Shown piece by piece: positions 22,263 through 34,124 of a stretch of DNA of 64,000 nucleotides (its first letter is position 1; the number at the start of each line of letters is the position of its first letter). This stretch comes from Omphalotus guepiniiformis (Eukaryota; Basidiomycota; Agaricomycetes; Agaricales; Omphalotaceae). The DNA is taken from NCBI GenBank assembly GCA_028554645.1, contig JAQOOI010000080.1, forward strand, positions 806,001 to 870,000, given 5' to 3'. The notes under the pieces were generated by a model. That model saw nothing but the letters and a program-made list of their open reading frames with translations. It did not search any database and was not told where the DNA came from. A program made the position numbers and the translations under genes.

Positions 22263-24559
22263 TTATCTGGGACCCGTTCTAATAATACCTGCGTTAACTA
22301 GTTTTTGGATTTTACTCCTCACGACAGGGTTCTTCATGTGATCTTGAAGAGCTTGAGGATTGCTCTGGGCTTGTTGCAGTATTTGTTGCATGACGGGATC
22401 GTTCATGATGCCCTGGTTCAGCACGGATCAATCACACTAGAAGACAAGCAATGATCATATGGACGACATACCGCTACCTCAGGATCCCGCATGGCCCTTT
22501 CAAGAGTCTGTTCTTGAGTCTCCTCGCCCCGCTGTTCAAAGAGGGCCATTTGTATCTTGTATTCGAGCTGTTTGATTTCGTTTGTATTCTTGTTACCCTC
22601 ATCGTGAAGCTCAGCATCCTGGACAGCTTCAAGTGCCTTGGTGTGTTCGCGCATCGAGAACAAGACATTTGCTTTTCGTAGGTAGGCCTTGACTGATTTC
22701 AGTGTAGAAAGTAACTGTCAGTGAATGTCCGGGACTATGCACAAGGAATGATGGAACACCTACCGAAGGTGGGATCAATCTCAATTGCCTTGTTCACATC
22801 CTTCAAAGCCTCAGGTAGAGCGACCAATTTTGTGTATGCAGCAGCACGATTGTTGTATCCTCGGGCATCCGAAGGATCGCGCTTGATGGCTTCACTGTAA
22901 GACTTCACAGCGGCAGCAAAGTCCCCAGCTTTAAATTGTGCGTTACCCTCCTCACGGGCAACCGCGCTCTTCTCCGGGTCGATGTAAGCCTGCTTGTCTG
23001 CTTCAGCTTTGGCGCGCTCGGCTTCACGTAGCTTGTTCAAGATATCCGGTGTCCGATGTTCTGTGAGTGACTTCTCAAAATACTTGATCGCAGAAGCAGT
23101 GTCGCCTTTTTTCTGATACGCAGAGCCAACACGACCATAAGCTTTCGCAATGAGCTTGTAATCTGCTCGTATCTATAATCCGAAGGTAAGTACTGAGCAT
23201 AGCCGGATCAATTGTTGACTTATCGAACGACCTTCCTCGACAGCCTTTTCGCATGTCTCAATGGCTTTATCATACTCTCCTTGCTCAAAGTAGACGGCTG
23301 AGAAAGATAAGCTTAGATACTTCCATTGACCTATGAAAACAACAATGCTTACCACCGAGATTGGTCAGGAATGTAATGTCTTTCGGCCAAACATCCCAAG
23401 CCTGCTGGAAACACTTGCCAGCTTCTTCGAATTCCCTCTTCTTGTATGCTTCGCCACCTGCCTTTTTCAGAGCTTCAGCTTCCTTCTTTGCTTTAGCTTC
23501 CTCTTCATCTACGTCTTCCATTTCGACATCTTCTGTCGGCGCGGGCTCTGCAGGTTTGGACGCGGAAGGTTTTGGAGGTGGTGAAGCAGGAGAACGAGAA
23601 GGTTGGGAAGTAGATGCGGAGGGACCAGCGTCGTCTTTGGAAAGACCGGGAGGAAGATCGTCTGATCCTTCCGGACGTGAAAAGCCTTGCATATCAATGC
23701 CCATTAAGACGCCGAGAACATCAATCATTCGGGGATCTTGGAGTGCATTTGACCTATATTCATATATTATATGAAACGGCCCCAAAGGATTGAGGAGCTG
23801 GCTCACCCATCAAGCATTCTCGGGTTTTGCTGCATCAGTTGAAGCTGCAAGACGGTCAGAGCGTGTATTGACACTTGAAGTGAGAGGTTCCTACTTTCTG
23901 CACAAAGCTGGGATCAGCTAAGTGCTTAGATGTGCGAGGATTCGATGCCAATTTTCCGATAAGATTTGGGTCTGAAAACATTTTGCCGAATGGACTATCA
24001 CCCCCTGCAGCTTCAGAAGCTAACAATTCGCAGTAAAGCAATCAATGGTGAAGTTGAGGATGTCTGAATAGCGGAATAGCGAAATACCTTTTGCATCCTT
24101 CACTTCCTGTAGTCCTTTCCTCAGCGGGGCACTGTCCTCGATCTTCAACCCAGCTTCATACGCTGAGATGGCTTCATCGTAAGATCGTGAGCCATGCAAA
24201 GCAGCACCTTTACGTGCATAACCCTTCGACCAATTAGGGTTGACCGCAATGCACTGTCAACAGTATTGAGTTACGATGCACACAGATTTTCAACTATTGG
24301 GGAATGTCGCACTGCTCTGCATCCTGCAACGCAGCGGCCCAATCCTTCTTGCCAGCATAAGCAGCACTACGATTCGAGTATAGGACGTGGTTCTTAGCGT
24401 CGATGGCGATTGCTTGAGTAAAAAGATCGATGGCCTTGTCCCAATCTTTTGCAGCAAAAGCCTTGTTGCCCTGATCCTTGAGAGCGTTGGCCTGCGAAAA
24501 AAGATGAAACTTCACTGATCAGTTGGATATAGAGCTAGAACAGTACGCACGTCAGCCAT
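22263..24559 (-). CDS. STI1: Hsp90 co-chaperone Sti1/Hop
   Basis: This cytosolic TPR adaptor links Hsp70 and Hsp90 for client transfer. The start ATG at 24559 gives MAD, with an intron directly after codon 3, joining ANALKDQGNKAFAAKDWDKA. Domains in order: TPR1 (DLFTQAIAIDAKNHVLYSNR, then NPNWSKGYARKGAA); DP1 (SPFGKMFSDPNLIGKL and LMQQNPRMLDG); a Ser/Pro-rich and acidic linker (TEDVEMEDVDEEEAK); TPR2A (AGGEAYKKREFEEAG, NLGAVYFEQGEYDKAIE); TPR2B (REEGNAQFKAGDFAAAVKSY, NNRAAAYTKL); and DP2 (NDPVMQQILQQAQSNPQALQ, ending VNAGIIRTGPR). About 590 residues, the normal family length. Around eight introns are needed. The Asn and Lys residues of the carboxylate clamps appear retained. Confidence 0.95.
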
Positions 24560-24744
24560 TGTTATGGAGTAAATAGAACTGTTAGATGGACGTTACTTGT
24601 ATCAGTAAGACGATGTCCGAAAAGTTATACGGCGCCGCGTCCTTCTAGAATGTACCACCATATTCTTCTACCATCGCTGGTCACGTTCTCTTCAAATTTC
24701 CGCCCACTGGCTAGATATACAAGAGTACCGGGTTTTCAACAGTG
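24560..24744. promoter_or_regulatory. STI1 upstream region
   Basis: A 185-base gap between divergent start codons. At about 24641-24674, ttctagaatgtaccaccatattcttctacc contains an inverted pair of heat-shock-element units (ttctagaa) plus a further ttctt. This is the nTTCnnGAAn arrangement bound by Hsf1, as expected for STI1. Confidence 0.5.
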
Positions 24745-25031
24745 ATGGCCTCAGTGATGGCCTCAGAAACCAAAGGATTGAGCGATCTTCTCACTGCGAA
24801 ACTTCAACGAGTACGAAAGGAAATCCCTGGTTTTCTCGCCCAGCCCATCGTGTTCCAACTAACTCATGCGAACGGCCTGGCTGTCCGGTCAACGTGTACG
24901 GTGCTTCAGCTCTATCTCATAAACCGCCAATACTTGAGGTTCTGGGTTTTACTCAAGCTGAAGCTCTTGCTCCCAGCTGTCAAGACGAAACCGTGCTCGC
25001 CCTGGACCGTCACTGCGCAAGTTGCCTTTAG
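24745..25031 (+). CDS. candidate small gene, 68 aa, unrecognised
   Basis: The ATG at 24745 (a second lies at 24757) opens MASVMASETKGLSDLL and runs to RVRKEIP. An 80-nt intron (gttttc..gcttcag, branch-like ccaactaactc) joins it in phase to ALSHKPPILEVLGFTQ, ending RHCASCL and TAG at 25029-25031. Read-through of the first exon is also open, giving a 108-codon alternative. The short spliced product is protein-like but unrecognised. The start overlaps a perfect 12-bp tandem duplication (24741-24764) that repeats ATGGCCTCA, so the two ATGs are duplicates. Confidence 0.35.
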
Positions 25032-28000
25032 ACTCTATGAGTCTTTGACGTTGTTGTCGAGTGTCTGACGATGAAACGAAAATGGATGTCCTCTTGTTCT
25101 GGTCTTTCGAGTTCCCGGCTGAAGATATTTAAGTCGTTACTTCGGGTTCTTCCAGAAGAATGTGCGTTAATTCTTCGTCGACCCTCTAAACTCACTGATG
25201 ACCGGGCTATTCAGCATAGATCGACTAGATAGAGCTATCATAATGCTATCTCGCCCGAGTCGCCTAACCTGAGCCATTTGCGCTGCCAGCATTCAAAGTA
25301 GGCTCAAATGCTCACTGCATTATGCACTGCTTAGACGGTACGAAATGCTCTTGGTGCGTTTTCACTTTCACTTAGTAAGGATCCTCTGACATCGTAGAAA
25401 GGTGTCAATCACGGTTGTGGTGAGGGAGGTGTCCGTTCTTCATTGGTACTTTCAGAGTTTATTTACAACTTTTGAACAAAATCAACGCGCAAGCAATTTC
25501 TGCCGTCATACCTTGGTTCAAACTTCAAGCTCGTCAAGTCTTATACTAAAGAAGCAAACTATGTCGTGCACACTGCCCCGTTACGCTCATCCTTGCATCG
25601 TTCATATTCTGGAACAAGGTGCGGCCAGAGTCTCTTGACATGCAACTCCCTTTGACAATCTCAGAGCTTCCGGAGATCTCCTTTTTAAAAGCCCACCCTG
25701 ATTCTGCCAACGGGGTTCATCAGGCTGTACATATACAAGAATGCTCATATGACTATGTTCTCTATAGACTTTTGGATCATGTACAGTACTCACGATCAAA
25801 TCTCTGTTTCTTTTCCCGCAGACAAGTAAACGCCGAGAGGGCACCAACAGCGTTGGCTATCTTTTCTTCTTCGTCTAGAAATTTGATTGAGCTTTTTGTG
25901 ATGGTTGTACCGTACGCCACGCTAATACTGATCCATTCTTACATCAGTTACCGGCGTCAAGCGTTTGCGGTGGTGCCTCTCTATTCCTCTAATGAACATC
26001 ATAGGTTGGCGTGTGTAGAGAGTCAGGGAGAGTCGCTTTTACTCTTTGCGCACCTGAGATTGACGCGAAACAGGAGACGAGTTCAGTGTCAAAGCGTATT
26101 CTCAGAACAGCACGCATTCACGTGGTTTATTGAACCCAACTATTTTCCCACAGGATCTGTCGACAAAAACTCCAATACACTGAGTGATTCAATCAGGCTG
26201 CAAGCTGCAAAGTTCACCTCATCAAAGTCCAGGATCGCACTAAGTGCAATGGCCGAAGAGATATCTCTTTAATCTCAGGATCATGCGGGGTTTAAAGAGG
26301 CTATGGTACTGCTTCTTCGTTTGCAATTTGACCTACATATAACGACTCGGAACTCAAGAGCCTGTCTCATGAATTCCTGTAAAGTTTCCCTCTGCTCGGA
26401 CACCATACGGCTTCAATCTCGCCAGTGATCTAGCTCCATCCCTGCAGAATCTCGATTTCACGGGGTCAAACAAAATCGAGCAATCTCGGCAATAGACGAA
26501 TGCGATGAATCTGCAGACGCTAGCCATGTTCAATCCGTCGCAGTGTAATGCAATGTCAAGCTCGATATCTCCTATTCACTCTGAAGTCCGTAAGTCCGAG
26601 TCGGCCAATTCTCGTTATTTGATCCTTCTAGCCTCAGACATTGACAGTGACATGGTGTGCATGAACTGATTTTCTGCGAGATATTTTGGGAAATATGTCA
26701 TATCAGCAAGTCACTCGGACTCTGTAGTACATGGTACGTGTCAATTTTACGATATTTGGGCTCGCTTTGCTTGACGAAGAAAACCTTACCCAGATCGAAC
26801 ATAACTTATGCAAGCAGGCCTTCTTCAAATTTGCATAGTAACCAAAGAATTTGTCCTATTTTCTTCCTAGAAAGCTGAAATTTCTTGCGACCCTTCACGT
26901 TCTGAGCGTTGTCAAAGGCTGGTAGCTGATTGAAGTCCACGACAATATATATACGGACGACAATGGTCCCGCAAAAGCAAATTCTTTTTTGTGCTGAAAG
27001 TACACGAGACAGGTTCTACTTCCATGATGGAAAATCATGAAGAGACCTCGCGGCATGTCTTGTTACGACGTCAGTGTCACCGTGATTCAAATTGTATACA
27101 GTTAGAAGATGTCCTGTGATCAAGAATCAATCATGTATCATTATGTCTGATACTTACTGATAGCTTGCCTGTGTCGCCGTACCATGACCCGGTGCAGTCG
27201 GATAGCTATAAATTGCACATTCGTACCGGGCTCAAGGATAAACGTCTGCAGCATTGAACTTGCCATTGAGGCTTTAATTCAGCACCAGGGGCGTGATGGG
27301 AATAAGCAGTCTCACAGTAGACAAAGTAAGTATCTGATGTCGAAATTGAAAAATGGTAAGTAACATGGGTCCACAAGCTCATATCACGGACGCAATTTGG
27401 AAGGGTGACCGTGATATAAAAGTTCCGTGCTCGTGATGTCCCCTCCCACTACGCCACTCACCTGTCAGAAGCGCTCCTCGCGCACTGTCTCCGTTATTGG
27501 GTAAAAAACAACGTTCAGTGAGCAAATGAATGTATTGCAATGTAAGGTTAGGGGATTAAGACGAGGCAATGCCGGCGACGCATACCTTGGTACTATGGCT
27601 TTGATCTGCCACCTAGTCTCAAGGCTGCTTCTGGAACCAGCATTGTTAAGGGTCTAACTTGCACGCGAGCGGGACCTGGGTAGATGGACCCACAAGCTGG
27701 AGACGTGATATCAATGGAGGCCGCTCCCGTATATACGACGAGAGACGACGAGTCGGCTTCGGAAGCGTCTCGGAGGATTTGAGCGGGTAATTGTTATCAG
27801 TCTATAGAGTACTGTGTGTGCCGACAAGGCATCAAGACGCTTCTCTGGTGACAACATGTCAGGCAAGCAGGCAGGCAGAACACCAAGATTGTCTGGTAAG
27901 TATGAATTGAATATCGCATCACACTGAAGTAAAAGCCGCAGATCATTTGGGGAATACTAGAATATTGCCATCAAGAAGATGAAGCTCAACTCGAGCCAGT

Positions 28001-28519
28001 AGCTTGTTGAGTTTGTCACTGACAAATGATGCTTGAACAAAGCGAAAGCGTACCCAGAGGACCACCTGTACGGTTGTCCTGGAGGACAAGGTCTGTTTTG
28101 ACTTGATCGGATGATGTTTAGTAATGACGGGGTCCTATAGCATAATGTCACTCACCGATGTGACATACCCCATGAGTCGCGTCCATGGACCGGGTGAACA
28201 GAGTGCCACCGACGTGCGCAGGTGGCGGCTGGGTGGCGGGCTCGATACGAGGCGCTCTTCTAAACGGATGCCTCAGGGGTCCTAACTGAGGTATCAGCTA
28301 AGAGGAATGGTCTCTCGAGGGCCCTACTCACCGCGCTCACGATCCCTGACCGGCCTATCGGGAACAACGCTCGTTTACGCCGCCGCCGTCGGTTATATCA
28401 GCATCAACTCGAGAGGCCCTTTTGCACACCGCCCTCTTCCTCGCCCCATTCCTCTTTTTCTTGTCCCTCACTCAATGAGCACCGGGACCTCTCCCTCCTT
28501 CACTCCTCTATACCCCCAG
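25032..28519. other. gene-poor region
   Basis: I found no convincing gene in these 3.5 kb. The longest open frame (25619-26272, +) has no protein-like composition and no splice context. At 27957-28151 a minus-strand frame reads NIIRSSQNRPCPPGQPYRW and ends LSFIFLMAIF; it matches part of the decaying gene at 28.5-29.8 kb in inverted orientation (see the repeat). The block at about 28170-28480 is visibly more GC-rich than its surroundings. Confidence 0.4.
28068..28109. repeat. inverted repeat arm 1
   Basis: The 42 bases here are the reverse complement of 28849-28890 with five mismatches. The arms are about 740 bases apart. Three of the five differences fall at third codon positions of the frame that reads SSQNRPCPPGQPY, so the arms may be old copies of one coding segment rather than transposon ends. 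Confidence 0.75.
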
Positions 28520-29751
28520 CGACAGGCGCTATGTTGGGGTCAGCCAAGAGCACGGTGGTACCGGAAACAACAAAGAAGATGTGTGCGTCAATAACGCATA
28601 TCTGGTCGTGCGTGTATACAACATCAATGGTGGCTGCTACTGCCGCAGTTCCACCGACTCAGGCCCACCCTCACCATTTACACCCGCGCATCCCTCACCC
28701 ATATCATCGTTCCCAACAGCTTCCATCGCTCGTCTTGTGAACGGAACATGGACCACGTTCTATGGTAAATGTAACACGGAATAGTCACGGAGTGCCAGGA
28801 CCCCAAGCGTATGTACCCAATCAGGAAGGTGTCATCAAAAGCGACGTTCGATCAAGTCAGAATAGACCTTGTCCTTGAGGTCAACCGTACACCTGGAGAC
28901 CACATATTGCTGTATGCTTCGGATTAATAGGACTTCTTAGACATCTGAATGCCTGCGGTCTCCTTAATGAAGTCTGTCTGATGGTGCGCCACAAACCCAG
29001 GCGTAAATCGAGTGAATGGATTCCATAATACATTGCCATCAAACGTAGTATGTAGATGATCATGTCATGCAACAGCGGACTGACATAGGCTCTTAGCTTT
29101 CTGATAGTGAACTGGAAAAAGTTCAACATACAATGCACGTACTGTTATAAATCAGCCTTACATACAGTATCAGGGCCTTCCGCGCAATCCACCAATCGTT
29201 GGTTCATTTGATAATGACAACTCGAGTACGTTATACAGAGTGTTCTTCGCCAGACGCTCCGACTCGACTCGTGTAGAGAACCAGTATTTGGGGGCCAGCC
29301 CCTCCCAAGAAACGCTAGAAGCTAGCAGAAGAAACCCACTAGGTTCTCTCTCGATTTCTGCAAGTACCGGTAGGTGACAGATAATGTAAGGCGCACATGC
29401 ATCTGACAGTGATATCAAGATCCACGCCATGCGAGTGAATCTGAGTATGATATTCTTGCTGCATTCAAGGTAAATGTTTAAACGTCTGGTCCAGGAGTTT
29501 GGGTATTTGGAATTCTGCTGCCCGTTCGAACTGAAAAGGCTGTCGGATGCGATTAAAGTCGAAGCATACGGTGCCGTTAATATGTTAGTGTCCGGTCCAC
29601 TAGTAGTGGCTCTCCCGGGTGCACTGAAGGCCTTGCTGGGAAATTTAATGTCACTGCAAGTAAGTAGATGAGGATCATTGTCGATGACAGGTAAGGTAAC
29701 ATCCAGAGATAGGAACTTACTCTACTTACACGATTGCAGGAAGCCCGGTAG
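28520..29751 (+). pseudogene. unrecognised multi-exon gene, probably decaying
   Basis: Several protein-like segments line up on the plus strand. A strong pyrimidine tract and cag at 28517-28519 precede DRRYVGVSQEHGGTGNNKED and AYLVVRVYNIN. A gtggct..cccaacag intron (28630-28719) leads in phase to ASIARLVNGTWTTFYG. A short intron candidate (28765-28798) leads to GPQAYVPNQEGVIKSDV and SSQNRPCP, then TGA at 28876-28878, then GQPYTWRPHIAV. Further on are GLPRNPPIVGSFDNDNSS and VENQYLGASPSQETLEAS (about 29174-29369), DPRHASESEYDILAAFK, DAIKVEAYGAVNML and SGPLVVALPGALKALLG. A gtaagt..gattgcag intron then leads to EAR and TAG at 29749-29751. The start and several junctions (25 and 34 nt) are unsatisfactory. 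With the in-frame TGA this suggests a decaying gene; a mis-modelled live gene cannot be excluded. Family unknown. Confidence 0.4.
28849..28890. repeat. inverted repeat arm 2
   Basis: The partner of 28068-28109. It lies inside the third putative exon of the decaying gene and contains its in-frame TGA; arm 1 has CCA at the same codon, which is likely the ancestral state. Confidence 0.75.
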
Positions 29752-30536
29752 CCTGAGATAGAGAACTTTCGTACGACCGATTCGATCCGGCTCATGGGGC
29801 AACTCAACTATGTAATCCGATGGAACTGCGCGCGCATTTGAAAAGTGTGTTCTTGCTTATGCATCGTAATGAAACGACCAGAGCATCGGGGCTGGAGGAA
29901 CTAAATGAGAACTAGAAGCGGGTAAAGTGTGGTGCCTCGAGGAAAGAGGCAAGTATGCTGAATACGTGAACGTTTGACTGTGAGAGCTGTCAGCCTCCGA
30001 CTCGTAAGTATGAATTGGCCGCCAAAGTACACAAAATCATGTGTTCTGTTCTGAACCGTTGCCGTTGCATTGTAACCTGAGCACAGATCAAAGATGAGGG
30101 TAGATCTTTGAAAAATAGACCAAATGTGGACTGCACTTGTGGATTTCTCCATCTGTCTCTGCGGTATTCGGCTCTATCGGCAGTTAGTGCATTGCGGGTA
30201 AGCCAGCGCTTCGTAGCAGAGTGTGCGCAAGGGTTGGTAAACTCAGCAGACATACTCAGAGGGAATATGGACAAATGGAGGGAAAATGAAAGAAACAGAA
30301 GACACAGAGAGAGATGAAGGAGGATCTGAAAGGGAAAAGAGAAAAAAAGAAAGGAATAGACAAGATAGAACGTTGATGGTGGTATGAGTGGTAGCCATAT
30401 TGAGAAAGGGGAAAGGACGAAAATTATTATATAGATTTATTATCCTCAAGTTGTCATCCCGGTTTCGCTCCTTTTCCCTCTTCCCCGCATTTCCTCCCCA
30501 CACATCTCTTATTCCTCTTCCTCATCGTCTTGAACG
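29752..30536. other. upstream region of the Zn2Cys6 gene
   Basis: No gene seen. A purine-rich run (gaaagaaacagaagacacagagagag.., about 30285-30360) and a tattatatag box at about 30425-30434 precede a C/T-rich leader (about 30466-30530) directly before the ATG, a typical fungal core-promoter arrangement. Confidence 0.5.
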
Positions 30537-33500
30537 ATGCCAGACGACCTTTCTCCACAGTCGTCCGCAGCCGCTCCCGTTCCTCGGCCCAAAGCTCCTC
30601 GGCCCCAGGGTACTGGTACCGTCCGCGGACGGTCTTCGCCTGCACCTGGCTCGTCGGCCGACCCTTCTTCAACAGCCGACTCTCGCCCTCAAAAACGCGC
30701 TAGAAAGGCTATTAATTGCGAACCATGTAGGAATAGCAAGCTAAAGTGCGACAGGTAGGCGCACTTTCGTTCCAGGCTGCTTCCATCCGTCTTACCATCT
30801 CCTGAGAAATCGTCCATGCTCGTCCTGTGTTCTTCGTGGTAAGTTGCTGTCTTGACCTAGCTGTACGGGATCCAACCTTCGGAAGTCACTTAAATTACAC
30901 TTTAAAGGGACGTCTGCTATGTGTTATCAGGATTCTCGTGGTCCTGAAGGGAGCGACGGACACGTCCGCGGAGATGAACCCCAGTGCGTATTCCTTATAT
31001 TCGAGCTACGTTCTATTCGACTTCCTGTCTTCTCACTGACGTTCTGTCCTCCACTACAATCGCATTGACCCCACCGCTGAAATCGCTCGTCTCAGACATT
31101 CCATCAACCTTATTGAAGCCTACGTCTTCCGTGACCAGCGTGGGCCAACTTCTCAGCCAACCTCCATGGGCAATCATCGGCGTACGAACGATGCCATCGT
31201 ACCGAAGAAAGAGCCGGTTGAAATGGATGTTAACGAGAAAACTTCCAGCAATGGAACTGGATCAGCGCCGGGTATGCTTGGTAGTCAGGTGCAGGGAGGA
31301 TTATATGCTGGTCCGACGAGCGCTGCGCTTCACCTTCTTTCGGTGCGTCTCGAGCTTCACATGTTTCTTGTTATCTGACAATAGTAATAGAACGAGGCCA
31401 CGAGGGGTTCAGATGATGGCTCTTCGTCTCGTCAACCGTCACAAGAGCGGAATTTGCAGCCCAATGCCCTCAATCCCGACGATCCGACTTCCAGTGATTT
31501 CCCAGCTATGACTCCGGAATATGACCGCGATCTTATTGCGCATCTCCCATCTCTCGACATTATAGATGGGCTAATCACGTACTATTTCGAATATTGCAAC
31601 TGGATATACCGTCATGTTAACCAGAATTCATTTACCCACAACTGGGACCGTTTTAAAAGTGGTGGTTCCTCCGACAGATTAGTTCTGTCGACCGCTTGTG
31701 CCATTATGTCTATCGCAACACATTACCTCCCAACCCAGCACCGTCTCCTCGAGCAGTTTTCCGAAACACACGAACAGCTGGGACAGAAGTTTTTCGAGGT
31801 GTCCACTCTGGCCCTCCAACGAAGGCAACAAGAAAACAAGGGCTACAATTTAGACCTCGTTGAACTGCTTTTAATACGAAGTCACTATCTAGTGCAATTA
31901 AAAAATGATTCAGAGGAGATTTGGCATATCAGGGGAGAGTTGATAACAATTGGCACGGCAATGGGTTTGCATCGGGATCCAGGCAGGTGGAGAATGCACA
32001 GGGATTTAGCAGAACGGCGGAGATGGGCATGGTGGCATATAGTGCTTCTAGAACGGCAGGTCTTTTAACAACCAGATATTCGCCATCACAACTAAGCTTA
32101 CCCTCTAGCTGGCAAGCCTTCATGTTTGGCCGACCTCTTACAATTGCTTCACATCACTTCGACACGCAGCTTCCCTCCTTTTGTGATCCCGCAATTGACA
32201 AAACGGGCCGCTTGTACCTTCCTAACATTGCTTTGTTCCGCCTTGCCTTCATCCTCGGCGACATTATGGATGACGCCGTCTCCGTACGACCCGTACCATA
32301 CGAGTCTGTTCAGGCTAATGACCGCGCCCTAACACAATGGATGGACAACCTGCCCCAGGAGCTTGACTTGGACGAATATCGTGTTGCTCGAAACTTAGCA
32401 AGCTCGAATGCGAATCTACGTCGGTTGGGAGTACAGAGCGTGATCATACGGACGAGTTACTACCACATCCGGTTTACGTTGCATAGACCGTACGCCAGCG
32501 CGGGCTCTAATTCCAACTCCAGTTCTAGCTCTAGTGCTAAAAACGATAGCAGAACTGCGCACAGTCTCGAAATTGCTGTTAGTGCAGCGGACAAGCTAAT
32601 CACCATGGTAGGGCAATCGCGGCCTGATTTCTTGGCGAACTCGTCATTAGCGGTACCAGGTCATATGAGCTGGGGGCCGTTCCACTGCTTCTCTGCGGCT
32701 ATGTTCTTTTCGTTTCAGCTTATTGCTAATCCGGACCAGCCTGGAGCTTCTCTCTTCCGCGCATCTATCAATAAAGCAATACATACGCTAGAGCAGTGTC
32801 GAGGAATCCCCGTCGCAGACAAGGCGTATGACATCCTTTTTGCTCTTGCACCGTTGTACAACGTGGACTTCCACCTACAAAGCAAGGAGCAGAGGGAGAA
32901 GGAGAAGTTGAGAGTACTAGGTGTTGTGAGGAAATTAGCGTTCCCGTATCATGACTCGCACGACCCCAGGAGACTGTCAGACAACAGTCCAGCTGCGAGT
33001 GGTAGCAGCGGGAGAGGGATGGGGCCCGGTGGAACAGTCAGCTCGCCTGCGGGCTCGAGCTCTGTCTCACCTCCCTCAACGGTGGTGGGGGTATTACCTC
33101 CTGGACACCACTCCATGGGTGCACACGGGACTGATGGCAATATGCAGCAGGCACATGGAGTTTACGAATCTTCACTACAGACGCACGCGATGTCAAGCAT
33201 GAGGACCTCGCCATCTGTGTATACACACAATGGAGGCGGGGGCGGCTCTGGTCAGATAAACTCGAGCGGCGCGGCCGCCCCGTCTCCCCACTCTCAGCAA
33301 CAAATGTCCCCTTCATCAATGTCGCACCCTCAACCCAACGCGACCGTGCCCCCAAACAGTTCTTCCCCATCGTCGTACCAGTCTCAGCAATTTGCCGCTC
33401 CGCAACAGCAAATGTACGCGGATTCGGGGAGGTATGTGCAGTATGTACACCCGGTGGATGAATCGTCAATGTGGGGCGCGGCTATTGGTTTTGATCAAGG

Positions 33501-33673
33501 AGAGTGGTCTCATTTTTTGATGGGTTCAAACACCCACCGTCTGGCTCGGGAGCGGTAGCTCATCGTCATCTACGACGGTGACTCAGATGTTCATGACTAG
33601 CTCTGAAGCACCTAGTGTATCTTTATCTGCCATTGAAGAGCTATCACTGCTTGATGTACGTAATCACTATTAG
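30537..33673 (+). CDS. Zn2Cys6 fungal-specific transcription factor
   Basis: A nuclear regulator with an N-terminal binuclear zinc cluster and a fungal-specific (MHR) domain. ATG 30537 opens MPDDLSPQSSAAAPVP. The cluster is split by two introns and reads CEPCRNSKLKCDR, NRPCSSCVLRGTSAMC, giving all six cysteines. IDPTAEIARLRHSINLIEAY is the short coiled-coil dimerisation segment. The MHR domain includes LIAHLPSLDIIDGLITYYFE, LLLIRSHYLVQLKN, GTAMGLHRDPGRWRM and RRRWAWWHIVLLER; it then needs an intron with a GC donor (cg|gcaggt..ctctag) to reach WQAFMFGRPL. The C-terminal 200 residues are Ser/Gln/Pro-rich. The unspliced frame stops at 33558. A better-looking tail (SSSTTVTQMFMTSSEAPSV, ending at 33673) needs one more intron at about 33508-33550, and I used that end. 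The target pathway is unknown. Confidence 0.85.
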
Positions 33674-34124
33674 ATCTGTTCACAATCTTCATCTCTCTCT
33701 TACAATCCATTCACTCGTCTACTGTCCATGTTTAGTTACCACTCGGGGCTTGCCGGTATCCATTTATAGCATTCTTGTTACTTTTACTGGTATTTCTGTC
33801 TGATCCTCTGGGATATTGTATGTTGTATTTCATTCCATTTTTTTTGTTCTGCGTTTTGCGGTCTATTGATGTAAGCTTAGGCGCTGTGCATACACTACCT
33901 CTCTCTGCTCGTGGTCTGTTTTTTGTTGTAGCCCTACACCCTGTACATAGTACCCTTTCACATCACCCAGGAACTTGAAACAGACTCATCATTAAACATT
34001 CCAAGGGATAATTGAATAATGTGGGAACCATTGCATGCGGAGGAAAGTACTTCTTGAGATATGGAAACAGCATCATACAGAGAACACAGCGGAAACACAA
34101 TAACAATAAGAGATTCACTAAGCT
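33674..34124. other. convergent 3' flank
   Basis: This lies between the Zn2Cys6 gene (+) and NUP120 (-). T-rich (for example attttttttgttctgcg at 33837). Nothing else seen. Confidence 0.5.

Noticed and set aside
25619..26272. 217-codon open frame in the gene-poor block
   Set aside because: No splice context, no motif, composition like random translation; not supported as a gene.
27360..27720. Two similar phrases (tccacaagctc..gatatca-like) suggesting a direct repeat
   Set aside because: Matching bases are few and not collinear; judged coincidence.
28307..28594. 95-codon frame as the first exon of the decaying gene
   Set aside because: It overlaps a strong pyrimidine tract and acceptor at 28517-28519, and joining it downstream breaks the frame; left unassigned.
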